A stretch of DNA of 64,000 bases, from contig DYMU01000007.1 of NCBI GenBank assembly GCA_020721445.1, positions 62,001 to 126,000 on the forward strand. The letters are read 5' to 3'. The notes beneath the pieces are model-generated. The model searched no databases. It was given only the letters and a program-made list of their open reading frames with translations, and was not told the DNA's origin. The position numbers and the translations under genes were made by a program. This DNA is from Gemmobacter nectariphilus (GTDB lineage Bacteria > Pseudomonadota > Alphaproteobacteria > Rhodobacterales > Rhodobacteraceae). Positions within the stretch are counted from its first letter, which is position 1, and each line of letters starts with the position of its first letter. Of the stretch, positions 35,096 to 43,944 are shown piece by piece.

Positions 35096-35458
35096 ATGCG
35101 CGCCATTGTCTTTGCTGTCTGCCTTGCCTGTGCGCCAGCCCTTGCCCATGCCAACGGGTTTGAACCGATCCGCGACAAGGGCCGGTTTCTAAGCCTGATC
35201 GACGGCAAGGAATTGCGGATCGGGCTGTATGACCTGACGTTGAAAGTCCTGCCCGACGGCCGGATTTCCGGCACGGCGCTGGGCTGGGGGATCACTGGCA
35301 AGTGGAACTGGGAGAACGGCTATTTCTGCCGCGACATGGATTGGAGCGGCTATGCCATCCCGCGCAACTGTCAGCTGGTCGAGGCCAACGGTGAGCGCGA
35401 GCTGCGCTTTACCGTCGATCAGGGCAGGGGCAGGTCGGCATCGTTCCGTCTGCGCTAA
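35096..35458 (+). CDS. Small secreted protein downstream of dapB
   Basis: 120 aa. Signal peptide MRAIVFAVCLACAPALAHA, then a compact beta-rich domain with WGITGKWNWENGYFCRDMDWSGYAIPRNCQLVE, in which two Cys could pair. It is 69 bases after dapB on the same strand. Homologues in this group are sometimes mislabelled dihydrodipicolinate reductase because of this position; there is no Rossmann fold here. Function unknown. Confidence 0.72.
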   Translation: MRAIVFAVCLACAPALAHANGFEPIRDKGRFLSLIDGKELRIGLYDLTLKVLPDGRISGTALGWGITGKWNWENGYFCRDMDWSGYAIPRNCQLVEANGERELRFTVDQGRGRSASFRLR

Positions 35459-35461
35459 GCG

Positions 35462-35659
35462 TCAGAAGTCGATCGCGATGCCCTTTTTTTCCCAATCGCC
35501 ATACCGCACCGGCTCGGGGCCTTTGCGGCCCCCCAGTTCGGGCGGCAGCGTTACCGCTTGCGTGCTGCGCCGGCGCTCCTCGGCCTCGGCAAGCGCGCGG
35601 ATGGCTTCGGGTGGCAGGTCTGGGGGCGGCAGGTCTGTGTGGTCTGGATCATCGGTCAT
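35462..35659 (-). CDS. DUF1674 / succinate dehydrogenase assembly factor 4-like protein
   Basis: About 65 aa from ATG 35659. The conserved C-terminus GPEPVRYGDWEKKGIAIDF is the SdhAF4/DUF1674 signature; the N-terminus is acidic and Pro-rich. In mitochondria SdhAF4 binds flavinylated SdhA. sdh genes are not in the window. It is divergent from the rsmB-like gene by 72 bases, and its stop lies 3 bases from the preceding convergent gene. Confidence 0.82.
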   Translation of the reverse strand: MTDDPDHTDLPPPDLPPEAIRALAEAEERRRSTQAVTLPPELGGRKGPEPVRYGDWEKKGIAIDF

Positions 35660-35731
35660 GGCGGCTTTCCTGTAGGTGGCAATTGATATACGGCCCGTGT
35701 CCAGCAAGACAAGCAGCAGGGGCGTCGCAGT

Positions 35732-36982
35732 ATGAAGGCCGGAACTGAAACTGTCAGCGCACGCGAGGCCGCCGTGGGGTTGCTGAACGCCGTGCTGGGC
35801 GATGGCCAGATGCTGGCGCAGCTTTCCCCGCCGGACGGGCTGTCGGGGCCAGACCGGGCGCGGGCAGAACGTCTGGCGGCGCAGGTGTTGCGGCAGTTGG
35901 AGCGGATCGACCGGGTGCTGAAGCCGCTGTTGCGCAAAGCCCCGCCGCTGGAGGTGCTGAACATCCTGCGTCTGGCGGTGGCGGAACTTGACGGCGGTGC
36001 CGCCGCCTATGGCGTGGTGAACGAGGCCGTGGCCCTGACCCGCAAGGGCAGGCGCACACAGCATCTGTCGGGGCTGGTGAACGCGGTGTTGCGTGCGGTG
36101 CCCGACCCGGTCGGCCTTGCCGCGCTGCCCGCGCCGTTGATGCCGCGCTGGTTGCGCCAGCCCCTGGTGCATGCCCATGGCCGCGATGTGGTGGCGGCGA
36201 TCGAAGCGGTGCAGGCGCAGACGCCGCCGGTGGATATCACGCCAAAGGCAGGGGCGGGGGCGGTGCCCGAAGGCATGGCCTTGCCATCCGGCAGCATCCG
36301 GCTGGCCGTGCCGGGGCAGATCACCCATCTGCCGGGCTATGACACCGGCGACTGGTGGGTGCAAGATGCCGCCGCCGCAATGGCGGTGCGCCTGTTGGCA
36401 CCGCAACCGGGCGAGGACGTGCTGGACCTGTGCGCCGCACCAGGGGGAAAGACCCTGCAACTGGCCGATGCCGGGGCCACGGTCACCGCGCTGGATATTT
36501 CGGCCCCCCGCATGGCGCGGGTGCAGGAAAACCTGACGCGCACCGGGCTGACCGCCCGTTTGCTGGTGGGCGATGCGCTGCACTGGCAGCCTGACGCAGC
36601 CTTTGACGCCATTTTGCTGGATGCCCCCTGTTCGGCCAGCGGCACCCTTCGGCGGCACCCGGATCTGCCGTTTGTCAAGGACGGGTCGGAAATCGAGGCG
36701 CTGGTGGCGCTGCAAGCCGCGTTGCTGGACCGGGCGCTGGGTTGGCTGAAACCCGGCGGTCGGCTGGTGTTTTGCACCTGCTCGCTGCTGCCCGCCGAGG
36801 GCGAAAATCAACTTGCGGCTGCGCTGGAGCGGCACCCGTCACTGACGGTGCAGCGCCCGGACGCTCCGTGGGTTGACCCCGCCTGGATCACGGCGCAAGG
36901 CGGGTTGCGGCTGCGGCCTGACCTTTGGGGTGACACAGGCGGGATGGACGGCTTTTTCATTGCCGTGCTGCGCGCCGCCTGA
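35732..36982 (+). CDS. RsmB/NOP-family rRNA (cytosine-C5) methyltransferase
   Basis: 416 aa. An NusB-like helical N-domain (residues 5-135) precedes the SAM-dependent methyltransferase fold: motif I VLDLCAAPGGKTLQLA near 230, motif IV DAPCSASGTLRRHPD near 297, motif VI FCTCSLLPAEGE near 348 with the catalytic Cys. The NusB-like domain indicates RsmB type, which modifies C967 of 16S rRNA in E. coli. Not co-transcribed with its neighbours. Confidence 0.87.
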   Translation: MKAGTETVSAREAAVGLLNAVLGDGQMLAQLSPPDGLSGPDRARAERLAAQVLRQLERIDRVLKPLLRKAPPLEVLNILRLAVAELDGGAAAYGVVNEAVALTRKGRRTQHLSGLVNAVLRAVPDPVGLAALPAPLMPRWLRQPLVHAHGRDVVAAIEAVQAQTPPVDITPKAGAGAVPEGMALPSGSIRLAVPGQITHLPGYDTGDWWVQDAAAAMAVRLLAPQPGEDVLDLCAAPGGKTLQLADAGATVTALDISAPRMARVQENLTRTGLTARLLVGDALHWQPDAAFDAILLDAPCSASGTLRRHPDLPFVKDGSEIEALVALQAALLDRALGWLKPGGRLVFCTCSLLPAEGENQLAAALERHPSLTVQRPDAPWVDPAWITAQGGLRLRPDLWGDTGGMDGFFIAVLRAA

Positions 36983-37002
36983 CGGGTACTATCTCAGGGG
37001 GG

Positions 37003-37752
37003 CTACTTGCGCGGGGCAAAGATCGCGTAATAGGCCCAATCGGGCAGGAACTGCGACAAACGGAAGAACCATGAAAACACCATGGGAAAGCTGCGCTTGA
37101 AGCTGTCGGTGTTCATGTGGTCAAACATTTCCCGCGCGGCGCCTTCGGGTTCCATCAGGAAGGGCATCGAGAAATCGTTCTTGTCGGTCAGCCGGGTGCG
37201 GATGAAACCGGGGTTGGCGACCTGCACCTGCACACCGCTGCCGCGCAGGTCGGCATAAAGACACTCGGCCAGCGACATCACCCCCGCCTTTGACGCCGAA
37301 TAGCCGACAGACCCCGGCAAACCACGAAAGCCCGACAACGACCCGGTGATCACCACATGGCCCGCGCCGCGCGCCACCATGGCGGGCAGCACCGCGCCGA
37401 TCACCCGGGCGCAACCGGTGAAGTTAATGTCGCACATCGCCTCGACCTGATCTGCGGTGTCGGCGTTCCAGTCCTGCGCACGGGTCGGCCAATAGACCCC
37501 GGCCAGAAACACCACACCGTCCAGCGGACCGGCGGCTTCGGCCGCGGCCCGGACCGACGCGCTGTCGGCCACGTCGCAGGGCAGCGCCATGCTTTTGCCG
37601 GGCAAGGTCTGGACCGCCGCCTGCAACCGATCGGCGGATCGCGCCGACAAGATCACCTCGGCCCCCGCGCGCGACAGGGCTTGTGCAAGCGCCAACCCCA
37701 AGCCTTCGGATGCGCCCACCAACCAATAGCGTTTGCCTGTCCACGTCTTCAT
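37003..37752 (-). CDS. SDR-family oxidoreductase of the RpoE-controlled operon
   Basis: 249 aa. The cofactor motif GASEGLGLALAQAL is near 13, VVFLAGVYWP near 80 replaces the usual NNAG, and the catalytic Ser and YSASK Lys are in VVITGSLSG (near 135) and GYSASKAG (near 150). Last gene of the five-gene operon behind the RpoE-type promoter, 13 bases after the DUF3833 gene. The equivalent R. sphaeroides operon carries a gene of this type. Confidence 0.85.
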   Translation of the reverse strand: MKTWTGKRYWLVGASEGLGLALAQALSRAGAEVILSARSADRLQAAVQTLPGKSMALPCDVADSASVRAAAEAAGPLDGVVFLAGVYWPTRAQDWNADTADQVEAMCDINFTGCARVIGAVLPAMVARGAGHVVITGSLSGFRGLPGSVGYSASKAGVMSLAECLYADLRGSGVQVQVANPGFIRTRLTDKNDFSMPFLMEPEGAAREMFDHMNTDSFKRSFPMVFSWFFRLSQFLPDWAYYAIFAPRK

Positions 37753-37765
37753 TGCCGCCCCCTGT

Positions 37766-38326
37766 TCATGCCGGAACTTTTCGCATCGTTGCCACCAGCT
37801 CGGCCACCTTGACCCCGAACTTGTAAAACTGGCTGCGGTTCATGATGGTTCCATTTTCCATCAGATACATCCAGTCCACCACATCCAGCACATGCCCGCC
37901 GGCCTGGGGTTCCAGCCTGATGCGATAGCGCATTTCCACCGCCGGGCCCATCGCCTGCCCGGTGCCGGTGCCCACCACATCGGGGGCTTCGGCGCGGATT
38001 GACCCGTCATTGCCAAGCGTCAGCGTCCATGCCCGGTTCTGCACCACGCCGCTGTCATAGCGAAAAACCTCTCGCAGGGTGCCGGTGTTGCCGGCCCACG
38101 TGCCTTCCATATCGGCGACAAAGCGGCTGGCGACGCGGCCGGTGGGGCCATAGATCACGCCTTCGCACAGGATCGGGCCGTTCAGATGCTGGCGCAGGTC
38201 AAGCCGCGGGCCGCGAGGCGCCAGATCGGCGGGGCGCTGCGCCCGAAAGCCGGTCGCCCGCTGAAACAGGGCAAGCATCGCCGCGCCAAGGATCATGCCA
38301 GACAGGATCAGCAGCACAGGCGTCAT
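37766..38326 (-). CDS. DUF3833 family membrane-anchored protein
   Basis: 186 aa. One N-terminal hydrophobic helix (VLLILSGMILGAAMLALF) is followed by a beta-rich domain with the DUF3833 pattern RLDLRQHLNGPILCEGVIYGPTG, FVADMEGTW, LREVFRYDSG and DWMYLMENGTIMNRSQFYKFGVKVAELVATM. Possibly lipocalin-like and lipid binding. It lies 12 bases after the MFS gene. Confidence 0.85.
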   Translation of the reverse strand: MTPVLLILSGMILGAAMLALFQRATGFRAQRPADLAPRGPRLDLRQHLNGPILCEGVIYGPTGRVASRFVADMEGTWAGNTGTLREVFRYDSGVVQNRAWTLTLGNDGSIRAEAPDVVGTGTGQAMGPAVEMRYRIRLEPQAGGHVLDVVDWMYLMENGTIMNRSQFYKFGVKVAELVATMRKVPA

Positions 38327-38338
38327 GCCTTACCCCTT

Positions 38339-39610
38339 TTAAACATCGGTCAGGGCCAACAGGCCCATGGCAAACAGTTTCAGCCCGCACGGCAGGGCAG
38401 CGTAAAGCAGCGAAAGCGCCAGCAACGCCTGCGCGCTGTTGGCGGCACCGGGGGCAAAGCCTGCGGCTGCCAGGGCGGGCAACAAGGTTGCCGCCGCGAT
38501 GGCCAGCGACAGTTTCGAGACGAACGACCACAGGCCAAAGGCAGCACCTTCGCCTTCGCCCAAGACGGCAAGGCGACGGGCGAACAGGGCAGGCAGCAGC
38601 GTAAGATCAGCGCCGAGGGCGGCACCCGAGGCTGCGCAGATCAGCGCAAAGGCCGCCGTGTCACCTTCGCGCAGGGTCACCGCCCACAGGAACGCGGCAA
38701 TCGCCAAGGCCATGGCAGCCAGCAGGGCGCGCTTGGCGCCTAGCCGCGTGGCAAGGCGGCCCCAGACCGGGGCCGAGGCGGCGGCGGACAGAAAGAACAG
38801 CAGCAGCAGCGGCCCTTCCCAACCCGGCGCGGCAAGACGGCTTTCGACAAAGAACAAAAACAGGGTCGAAGTGACCGCCACCGGGGCCGCGTTCAACAGC
38901 GCAATCAGCAACAGGCGGCGCGCCAGCGCGTCAGACAAGGCCGGGCGAAACACCGCCCAAGGGTTGCCAAACGCGGTGCCGGGGGCCGTACGCCCGCTGC
39001 CGCGCCATTCGTGGCGCATCAAGACCACGGCCAGCACGGCCAGCGCGGCAAAGCCGATGGCGAAGACGGTGAACGGCCGGTCGGTCAAGGCAGCCAGCGC
39101 CACCGGGGCCACGGCGGCCAGCGAGACCCCGATCAGCGACCCGGTTTCGCGCCAACTGGCCAGCCGGAAATGGCCGCCCGTGCCAAGGCTGGCCGCCTTG
39201 GCAACACCTTGGGCATAGAACACGATGGTCAGAAAGGAAAAGCCGCTGAACAGCAGCGTCAGGCACAGTGCAAACCACAACAGCGGTGCCACCGGAGGGG
39301 TCACCGCAAACAGCCCCAGCATCGCCAGCGCCATGATCAGCGCCGAACCCCAGACCAACGCCCCGCGCCAGCCCTGCGCCACTTCGGCCAGCCAGCCCAA
39401 CAGCGGGTCTTGCACCACATCCACCAGCCGCAAGGCGGCCAGCGTCAGCCCAAGGGTGGCAAGGCTGAGCCTGTGTTCATCAACATAGAACTTCGGCGCG
39501 TGAATATAGATCGGCAGGCCCGCCGCCGCGATCATCGCCGCAAACAGCGACCAGGGCAGCAAGCTGGCCCCCGGCGCCGTGGCAGAAGATGCGGCGGCGG
39601 TGCCGGTCAT
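38339..39610 (-). CDS. MFS transporter (GPH-like) of the RpoE-controlled operon
   Basis: About 423 aa from ATG 39610, with 12 hydrophobic helices. RLVDVVQDPLLGWLAEVAQGWRG near 68-90 is the loop 2-3 signature of the GPH cation-symporter branch of MFS. ATGA overlap with the DUF1365 gene. The substrate is unknown; a role in moving lipid-derived compounds would fit the operon but is inference. Confidence 0.83.
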   Translation of the reverse strand: MTGTAAASSATAPGASLLPWSLFAAMIAAAGLPIYIHAPKFYVDEHRLSLATLGLTLAALRLVDVVQDPLLGWLAEVAQGWRGALVWGSALIMALAMLGLFAVTPPVAPLLWFALCLTLLFSGFSFLTIVFYAQGVAKAASLGTGGHFRLASWRETGSLIGVSLAAVAPVALAALTDRPFTVFAIGFAALAVLAVVLMRHEWRGSGRTAPGTAFGNPWAVFRPALSDALARRLLLIALLNAAPVAVTSTLFLFFVESRLAAPGWEGPLLLLFFLSAAASAPVWGRLATRLGAKRALLAAMALAIAAFLWAVTLREGDTAAFALICAASGAALGADLTLLPALFARRLAVLGEGEGAAFGLWSFVSKLSLAIAAATLLPALAAAGFAPGAANSAQALLALSLLYAALPCGLKLFAMGLLALTDV

Positions 39611-40365
39611 CGGGTCACGTCTTCGGGCGGTGGCACCGGGCGGCTGCGGAACTTCACCCGCTTGAGGGCCAGTTTTGCCGCCTGCCAATGGATCAGCGCC
39701 AGCACCCGGCGCGATCCCAGCGGGCGGCGCACGGCGGCACGCAGGATATAGGCATTGGTCAGCGGCACCCGGGGCCCGATCAGATTGGTGAACAACCCGC
39801 CGCCATCTTCGGTGCTATAGTCGATCCAGATTCCGACCCGCGCATCGGTGATGTCAAAGCGAAAGCGGTATTCGCCTGCCACCGGCTGAAACGGCGAGAC
39901 GTAGAAGATCTTTTTCGCCAGCAGCGTGTCTTCGCGGGTGATCGGGCCGTGGTTGTCGTGATGCGCAAGATAGGAATGACGGTCGCCATAGGTGTTGTTG
40001 ACCTCGGCAATCACCGTGCGCAGCGTGCCTTCGGCATCATGGCACAGCCAGAACGACACCGGGTTGAACACATGGCCCAACACGCGCGGCTGTGCCATCA
40101 GCACAATACGGGCGGGGGCGGGCAGGTCATGCTCGGCCAGCACCTGGCGCACCCATGCGGCGCCCGTGCCCTTGCCGGGCGGGCCGCCGTGATCGGTATC
40201 ATGCACCGCCGTCACATTGCTGCCGTTGCGCGAAAACAGCGACGGACCCTGAACCGGACCTTCCGCCTCAAGCGCCACATAATCCACGGTATAGCGAAAG
40301 CTGTTTTGCACCGCGCCTTTGCGGCCATGATAGGTTTCGCCGCGGATCAGGTCGACGGTTTCCAT
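39607..40365 (-). CDS. DUF1365 protein (UfaO-like candidate)
   Basis: About 252 aa from ATG 40365. DUF1365 features: GETYHGRKGAVQNSFRYTVDYVALE near 8-32, RVLGHVFNPVSFWLCHD near 95-111, EVNNTYGDRHSYL near 120, KIFYVSPFQPVAGEYRF near 153. The R. sphaeroides relative in the same locus is linked to oxygen insertion in furan fatty acid synthesis (UfaO, from memory). Start and stop junctions overlap both neighbours, so translation is coupled. Confidence 0.82.
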   Translation of the reverse strand: METVDLIRGETYHGRKGAVQNSFRYTVDYVALEAEGPVQGPSLFSRNGSNVTAVHDTDHGGPPGKGTGAAWVRQVLAEHDLPAPARIVLMAQPRVLGHVFNPVSFWLCHDAEGTLRTVIAEVNNTYGDRHSYLAHHDNHGPITREDTLLAKKIFYVSPFQPVAGEYRFRFDITDARVGIWIDYSTEDGGGLFTNLIGPRVPLTNAYILRAAVRRPLGSRRVLALIHWQAAKLALKRVKFRSRPVPPPEDVTR

Positions 40366-41645
40366 CAGGCCACCTCGCGGGTGCGCATCGCCTCGACCAC
40401 ATCGGCCGCACTGCCGATGCCGTCTTCGTGAAAGCCGTTCTTCATCCACGCGCCGCAGAACCATGTGTTCGCGGTGCCGTTCATCTGGCGGATGGTCCCC
40501 TGCGCCGACAGGGCGGCCGTGTCATAGACCGGATGGCGGAAGGTCACCTGATCATAGATGCGGTCTTCGCGGATCGTGCGGTTGCTGTTCAGCGTCACGA
40601 AATGCGGGTCATCCTTGGGGATCGGTTGCAGCCGGTTCATCCAATAGCTCAGGTCGATGCGGTCGCCCGGCCCGCCCTTGGGTTCGACATAAGACCAGCT
40701 TGACCATGTCTTGCGCAGGTTCGGCATCACGCTTTCATCGCAGTGCAGGATCGCCTCGTTCGGCTGATAGCGCACCGCGCCAAGGGCCGTGGTTTCGGCC
40801 CCCGAGGCATCGGACAGCAGCGCCAGCGCATCATCGGAATGGGTGGCAAAGACCACATCGTCAAAGGCTTCCCAGTCGTCGCCGGTGGCGCGCACCTGCA
40901 CGCCATCGGGCATCCGTCGCACCCCGGCCACGGGCGCGCCCAGCCGGATATCGACACCTTGTTTTTCCATTACCGCCTGAAGGCGCTGCACATATTGCAC
41001 CGATCCGCCGCGCACCGTGTACCACTGGTGCTGGCCGCTGGTGGACATCAGCCGGTGGTTGTCAAAAAACCGGATCATCGCATCGGCGGGAAAGTCGAGG
41101 ATGCCCTTGGTGGGTGTTGACCAGATCGCGCCCGAAAACGGCGTGATGTAATAATCGCGGAAATAATCGCCGGTGCCCAGGGCAGCCAGCAGGTCGCGGA
41201 TCACCATGCCGGGCCGGGCCACCACCGCCGCCTGCTTGTTGAACTTCAGGATATCGCGGATCATGCCAAGAAACCTGGGGTTCAGCAGGTTCTTGCGCTG
41301 GGCAAACAGCGTATCAAGGCTGTCAAGCGCGTATTCGATCCGCCCGCCATCAACGCTGGCACAAAAGCTCATGTCGCTTTCGGTCACCGGCACATCAAGC
41401 TTTTCGAACAGCTTCACCAGATGCGGATAATTCACCCGGTTGAACACGATGAACCCGGTATCGACAGGCTGATCGCCGCGCTTGCCAGCCATCACCGTGC
41501 GGGCATGGCCGCCCAGACGCGGGGCCGCCTCATACAGTACCACCCGGTGGTCATCGGCCAGCATATGCGCCGCCGACATGCCGGATATTCCACCGCCGAT
41601 CACGGCGATCCGACGGGGCGGGGTGCCGAGCGTTTCAAAGGGCAT
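40365..41645 (-). CDS. FAD-dependent oxidoreductase (COG2907; UfaD-like fatty-acid desaturase candidate)
   Basis: 426 aa flavoprotein of the amine-oxidase fold. The FAD-binding motif IAVIGGGISGMSAAHMLA lies at 13-30, with the RLGGHARTV GG-motif near 42. The C-terminal FAD segment is NGTANTWFCGAWMKNGFHEDGIGSA (near 390). Its relative in R. sphaeroides acts as the desaturase UfaD on methylated phospholipid acyl chains. It leads the operon behind an RpoE-type promoter and is divergent from rpoE. Confidence 0.87.
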   Translation of the reverse strand: MPFETLGTPPRRIAVIGGGISGMSAAHMLADDHRVVLYEAAPRLGGHARTVMAGKRGDQPVDTGFIVFNRVNYPHLVKLFEKLDVPVTESDMSFCASVDGGRIEYALDSLDTLFAQRKNLLNPRFLGMIRDILKFNKQAAVVARPGMVIRDLLAALGTGDYFRDYYITPFSGAIWSTPTKGILDFPADAMIRFFDNHRLMSTSGQHQWYTVRGGSVQYVQRLQAVMEKQGVDIRLGAPVAGVRRMPDGVQVRATGDDWEAFDDVVFATHSDDALALLSDASGAETTALGAVRYQPNEAILHCDESVMPNLRKTWSSWSYVEPKGGPGDRIDLSYWMNRLQPIPKDDPHFVTLNSNRTIREDRIYDQVTFRHPVYDTAALSAQGTIRQMNGTANTWFCGAWMKNGFHEDGIGSAADVVEAMRTREVA

Positions 41646-41671
41646 GACAGGCCTCGTGCTTGTTCTTGGAA

Positions 41672-41701
41672 ATACTACGCACTCCTAAAGCCGTTGGATC
41701 A
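41672..41701 (-). promoter_or_regulatory. RpoE (ECF11-type) promoter of the flavoprotein operon
   Basis: On the minus strand TGATCC (41701-41696), 18 bases, then TAGTAT (41677-41672). This matches the R. sphaeroides RpoE consensus TGATCC-N18-TAnnT in both elements. The start codon of the flavoprotein gene is 26 bases past the -10. Confidence 0.82.
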
Positions 41702-41767
41702 CACTGTCCATTTTTACCGGCAGCCTTGTGACGGGCGACAAAAAATGCCGCAGGCTTGAACAAGTTG

Positions 41768-41797
41768 TGATCCAACCTGCAACGGGGGCCGTATGAC
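41768..41797 (+). promoter_or_regulatory. RpoE autoregulatory promoter of rpoE-chrR
   Basis: TGATCC at 41768-41773, 18 bases, then TATGAC at 41792-41797. The -35 and spacing are exact; the -10 deviates in one consensus base. It rules out an rpoE start at 41803, which would lie on the transcription start. Confidence 0.78.
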
Positions 41798-41907
41798 TTG
41801 ACATGATGTTGGATACCATGTTCGCGCAGATTGCAGATGGACCTGACCGCTTGCAGCCTTATGTTGCAGACGTTGGGCACAGTATGCGCCGCAAAGGAAG
41901 ACCGCGG

Positions 41908-42471
41908 GTGACAGCGGACATGGAGCAAACCGATTGGGCCGCGCTGGTGATGCGCGTCCGCGATCATCAGGACAGAGCGGCCTTTGCCGCGCTGTTTCGG
42001 CATTTTGCGCCGCGGGTGAAGGCCTTCTTGATGAAATCGGGCGCGTCTGAGGCTCTGGCCGAGGAATGTGCGCAAGATGTGATGGCGACCCTGTGGCAAA
42101 AGGCGATCCAGTTTGATCCCGAACGGGCCTCGGTCGCGACCTGGGTTTTCACGATCGCCCGCAACCGCCGGATTGATGCGCTGCGCAAGGCGCGTCGCCC
42201 CGAACCCGAAGACCTGACCTGGGGGCCTGTGGCCGAACCCGATCAGGCCGAGGTGTTCGAGGCCCAGCAAGATACCGAACGGTTGGGGGCGGCCCTGTCG
42301 CAACTGCCGCAAAAGCAGCGCGCGCTGATCGAACGGGCCTATTACGGCGATCTGTCGCACAGCGAGATTGCCGCCGAAACCGGTCTGCCCTTGGGCACGA
42401 TCAAGTCGCGGATACGATTGGCGCTGGAACGGCTGCGCCACCAGATGGACGTGAAGGCACCTGTGAAATGA
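41908..42471 (+). CDS. rpoE: ECF sigma factor RpoE (singlet-oxygen response type)
   Basis: About 187 aa from GTG 41908, with AAGGAAG ending 7 bases upstream. ATG 41920 is a weaker alternative. Region 2: FRHFAPRVKAFLM, DVMATLWQKAIQFDP, ATWVFTIARNRRIDALRK. Region 4: LPQKQRALIERAYYGDLSHSEIAAETGLPLGTIKSRIRLAL. The 3' end overlaps chrR by ATGA, so sigma and anti-sigma are made in a fixed ratio. In Rhodobacter this sigma is freed by singlet oxygen and activates its own operon and the divergent one. Confidence 0.93.
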   Translation: MTADMEQTDWAALVMRVRDHQDRAAFAALFRHFAPRVKAFLMKSGASEALAEECAQDVMATLWQKAIQFDPERASVATWVFTIARNRRIDALRKARRPEPEDLTWGPVAEPDQAEVFEAQQDTERLGAALSQLPQKQRALIERAYYGDLSHSEIAAETGLPLGTIKSRIRLALERLRHQMDVKAPVK

Positions 42472-43112
42472 CGATCAAGCACCACCTTACCGAAGACTTG
42501 CTGATGGCCTATTCGGCCGGCAACCTGCCACAGGCGATCAGTCTGGTGATCGCGGCGCATCTGTCGATGTGTGACGAATGTCGCGCCCGCGCCATGGCCT
42601 TTGATGCGCTGGGCGGCGCGGTGATCGAAGACGATGTTGCCGCGATGTCGGACGGCAGCCTTGACGCCTGCCTTGCCCGGATCGACACCTTGCCCCAGGC
42701 CAATGCCCGCGCACCGCGCCGGGCCGATGGCATCCTGCCCGCGCCGCTGTTCGAATGTATCGGCGGCAGTCTGTCGTCGGTCAAGTGGCGGCCGATCGGG
42801 CTGGGCGCGCGGCAGGCGATCTTGCGCAGTTCAGACGGTCAGGCCACGGCGCGCCTGCTGGCAATCCCTGGCGGCGCTGCCATGCCCGACCATGGACACA
42901 GCGGGTTGGAACTGACGCTGGTGTTGCAAGGCGCGTTTCATGACGGGGAAAAGGTGTTTGGCCCCGGCGATATCGAGGTTGCCGATGCATCGGTCGAACA
43001 TACCCCGGTGGCCGAAGCCGGTCAGGTCTGCATCTGTCTGGCCGCAACCCAAGGCCCGCTGAAGTTCAACACGATGATGCCGCGCCTGATGCAGCCGATT
43101 TTCCGGATCTAG
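42468..43112 (+). CDS. chrR: Zinc-dependent anti-sigma factor ChrR
   Basis: 214 aa. The N-terminal zinc anti-sigma domain has His6, His31, Cys35 and Cys38 (HLSMCDEC), the same positions as in R. sphaeroides ChrR. The C-terminal cupin keeps candidate metal ligands in PDHGHSGLELTLVLQG (His142, His144, Glu148) and EHTP (His178), one residue offset from the known set. It holds RpoE inactive until singlet oxygen triggers its turnover. All sensing residues are intact. Confidence 0.93.
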   Translation: MTIKHHLTEDLLMAYSAGNLPQAISLVIAAHLSMCDECRARAMAFDALGGAVIEDDVAAMSDGSLDACLARIDTLPQANARAPRRADGILPAPLFECIGGSLSSVKWRPIGLGARQAILRSSDGQATARLLAIPGGAAMPDHGHSGLELTLVLQGAFHDGEKVFGPGDIEVADASVEHTPVAEAGQVCICLAATQGPLKFNTMMPRLMQPIFRI

Positions 43113-43218
43113 CAGATCGCTGAAATGCGGCCCGGGGCGGCAACGCCCGTCGCGGTTTGGTGCCGCGCTGCAAGTCAGCGTTCATATCGCCTGCTGTGAG
43201 CCCCAGTTTGCCCGGACC

Positions 43219-43944
43219 CTAGGCAGGGCTGCCCGAGTTTTCCAACTGTCGCCGGGGGCGTGCGGCCTTGCCCTGACCGCGCAGATACTGGATCTGGTGA
43301 ACCACCTCACGCAGGGGCACGGTCTGGCGGATGTCCTGCATCATGCGGATGTCTTCGATCACCCCCTGAACATGCCCGCGCTTGGCCCATTTGCTTGGGC
43401 TGGCGACACCCGGCCATTGCACCACTTCCACCCGGGTGCCCGAGGCTTCCATCAGGCCGTTCACAAACACCTCAAAGCCAAAGCGCGGCAGGGTTTGAAA
43501 GCTGTCCAGATGCGGGCGCAGCAGGGCAATCGGCAACACCCGCTCACCCGAGATGTAGTCAACGCCCAACCAATGCCACAGACGCGGGGCGTTGCCGCGC
43601 AACGACACCGTGGCATCACGCTTGCCGCTGTGCACCGGCGCGATCAGGGCGGTGATATCGGCGGCGGTCAAGCCTTCCAGATCGGCGTCCAGCAGCACGA
43701 CGTGACTGGTCGTCACCGAAGCCAGCCCCTGCGCCAAGGCCCCGGTCTTGCCGTGGTTGGTGTCCAGCGCCAGCACGGTTGCCCCGGCCTTTCGCGCCAC
43801 CTCGACCGTGGCGTCGGTCGATCCATCGTCGATCACGATCACGTCGTTCAGCAACGGGTGGCCGATGGCGGCGGCCAGCACACCGCCAATCCGGGCGGCT
43901 TCATTATAGGCGGGGATCAGGCAGGAAAAACGCGGCGGGGTCAT
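43219..43944 (-). CDS. Glycosyltransferase family 2 protein
   Basis: 241 aa, GT-A fold. FSCLIPAYNEAARIGGVL at the N-terminus, VIVIDDGSTDAT near 36, HVVLLDADLEGL near 80 (DAD motif for metal and nucleotide-sugar). No membrane helices at the end, so peripheral. Its ATG overlaps the DedA stop (ATGA). Last gene of a four-gene lipid/glycolipid operon. The acceptor is unknown; dolichyl-phosphate-type enzymes look similar. Confidence 0.83.
   Translation of the reverse strand: MTPPRFSCLIPAYNEAARIGGVLAAAIGHPLLNDVIVIDDGSTDATVEVARKAGATVLALDTNHGKTGALAQGLASVTTSHVVLLDADLEGLTAADITALIAPVHSGKRDATVSLRGNAPRLWHWLGVDYISGERVLPIALLRPHLDSFQTLPRFGFEVFVNGLMEASGTRVEVVQWPGVASPSKWAKRGHVQGVIEDIRMMQDIRQTVPLREVVHQIQYLRGQGKAARPRRQLENSGSPA

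Noticed and set aside
35660-36835. Upstream part of a 457-codon minus frame
   Set aside because: Antisense to the rsmB-like gene. Only its last 65 codons (35462-35659) are real, as the SdhAF4-like gene.
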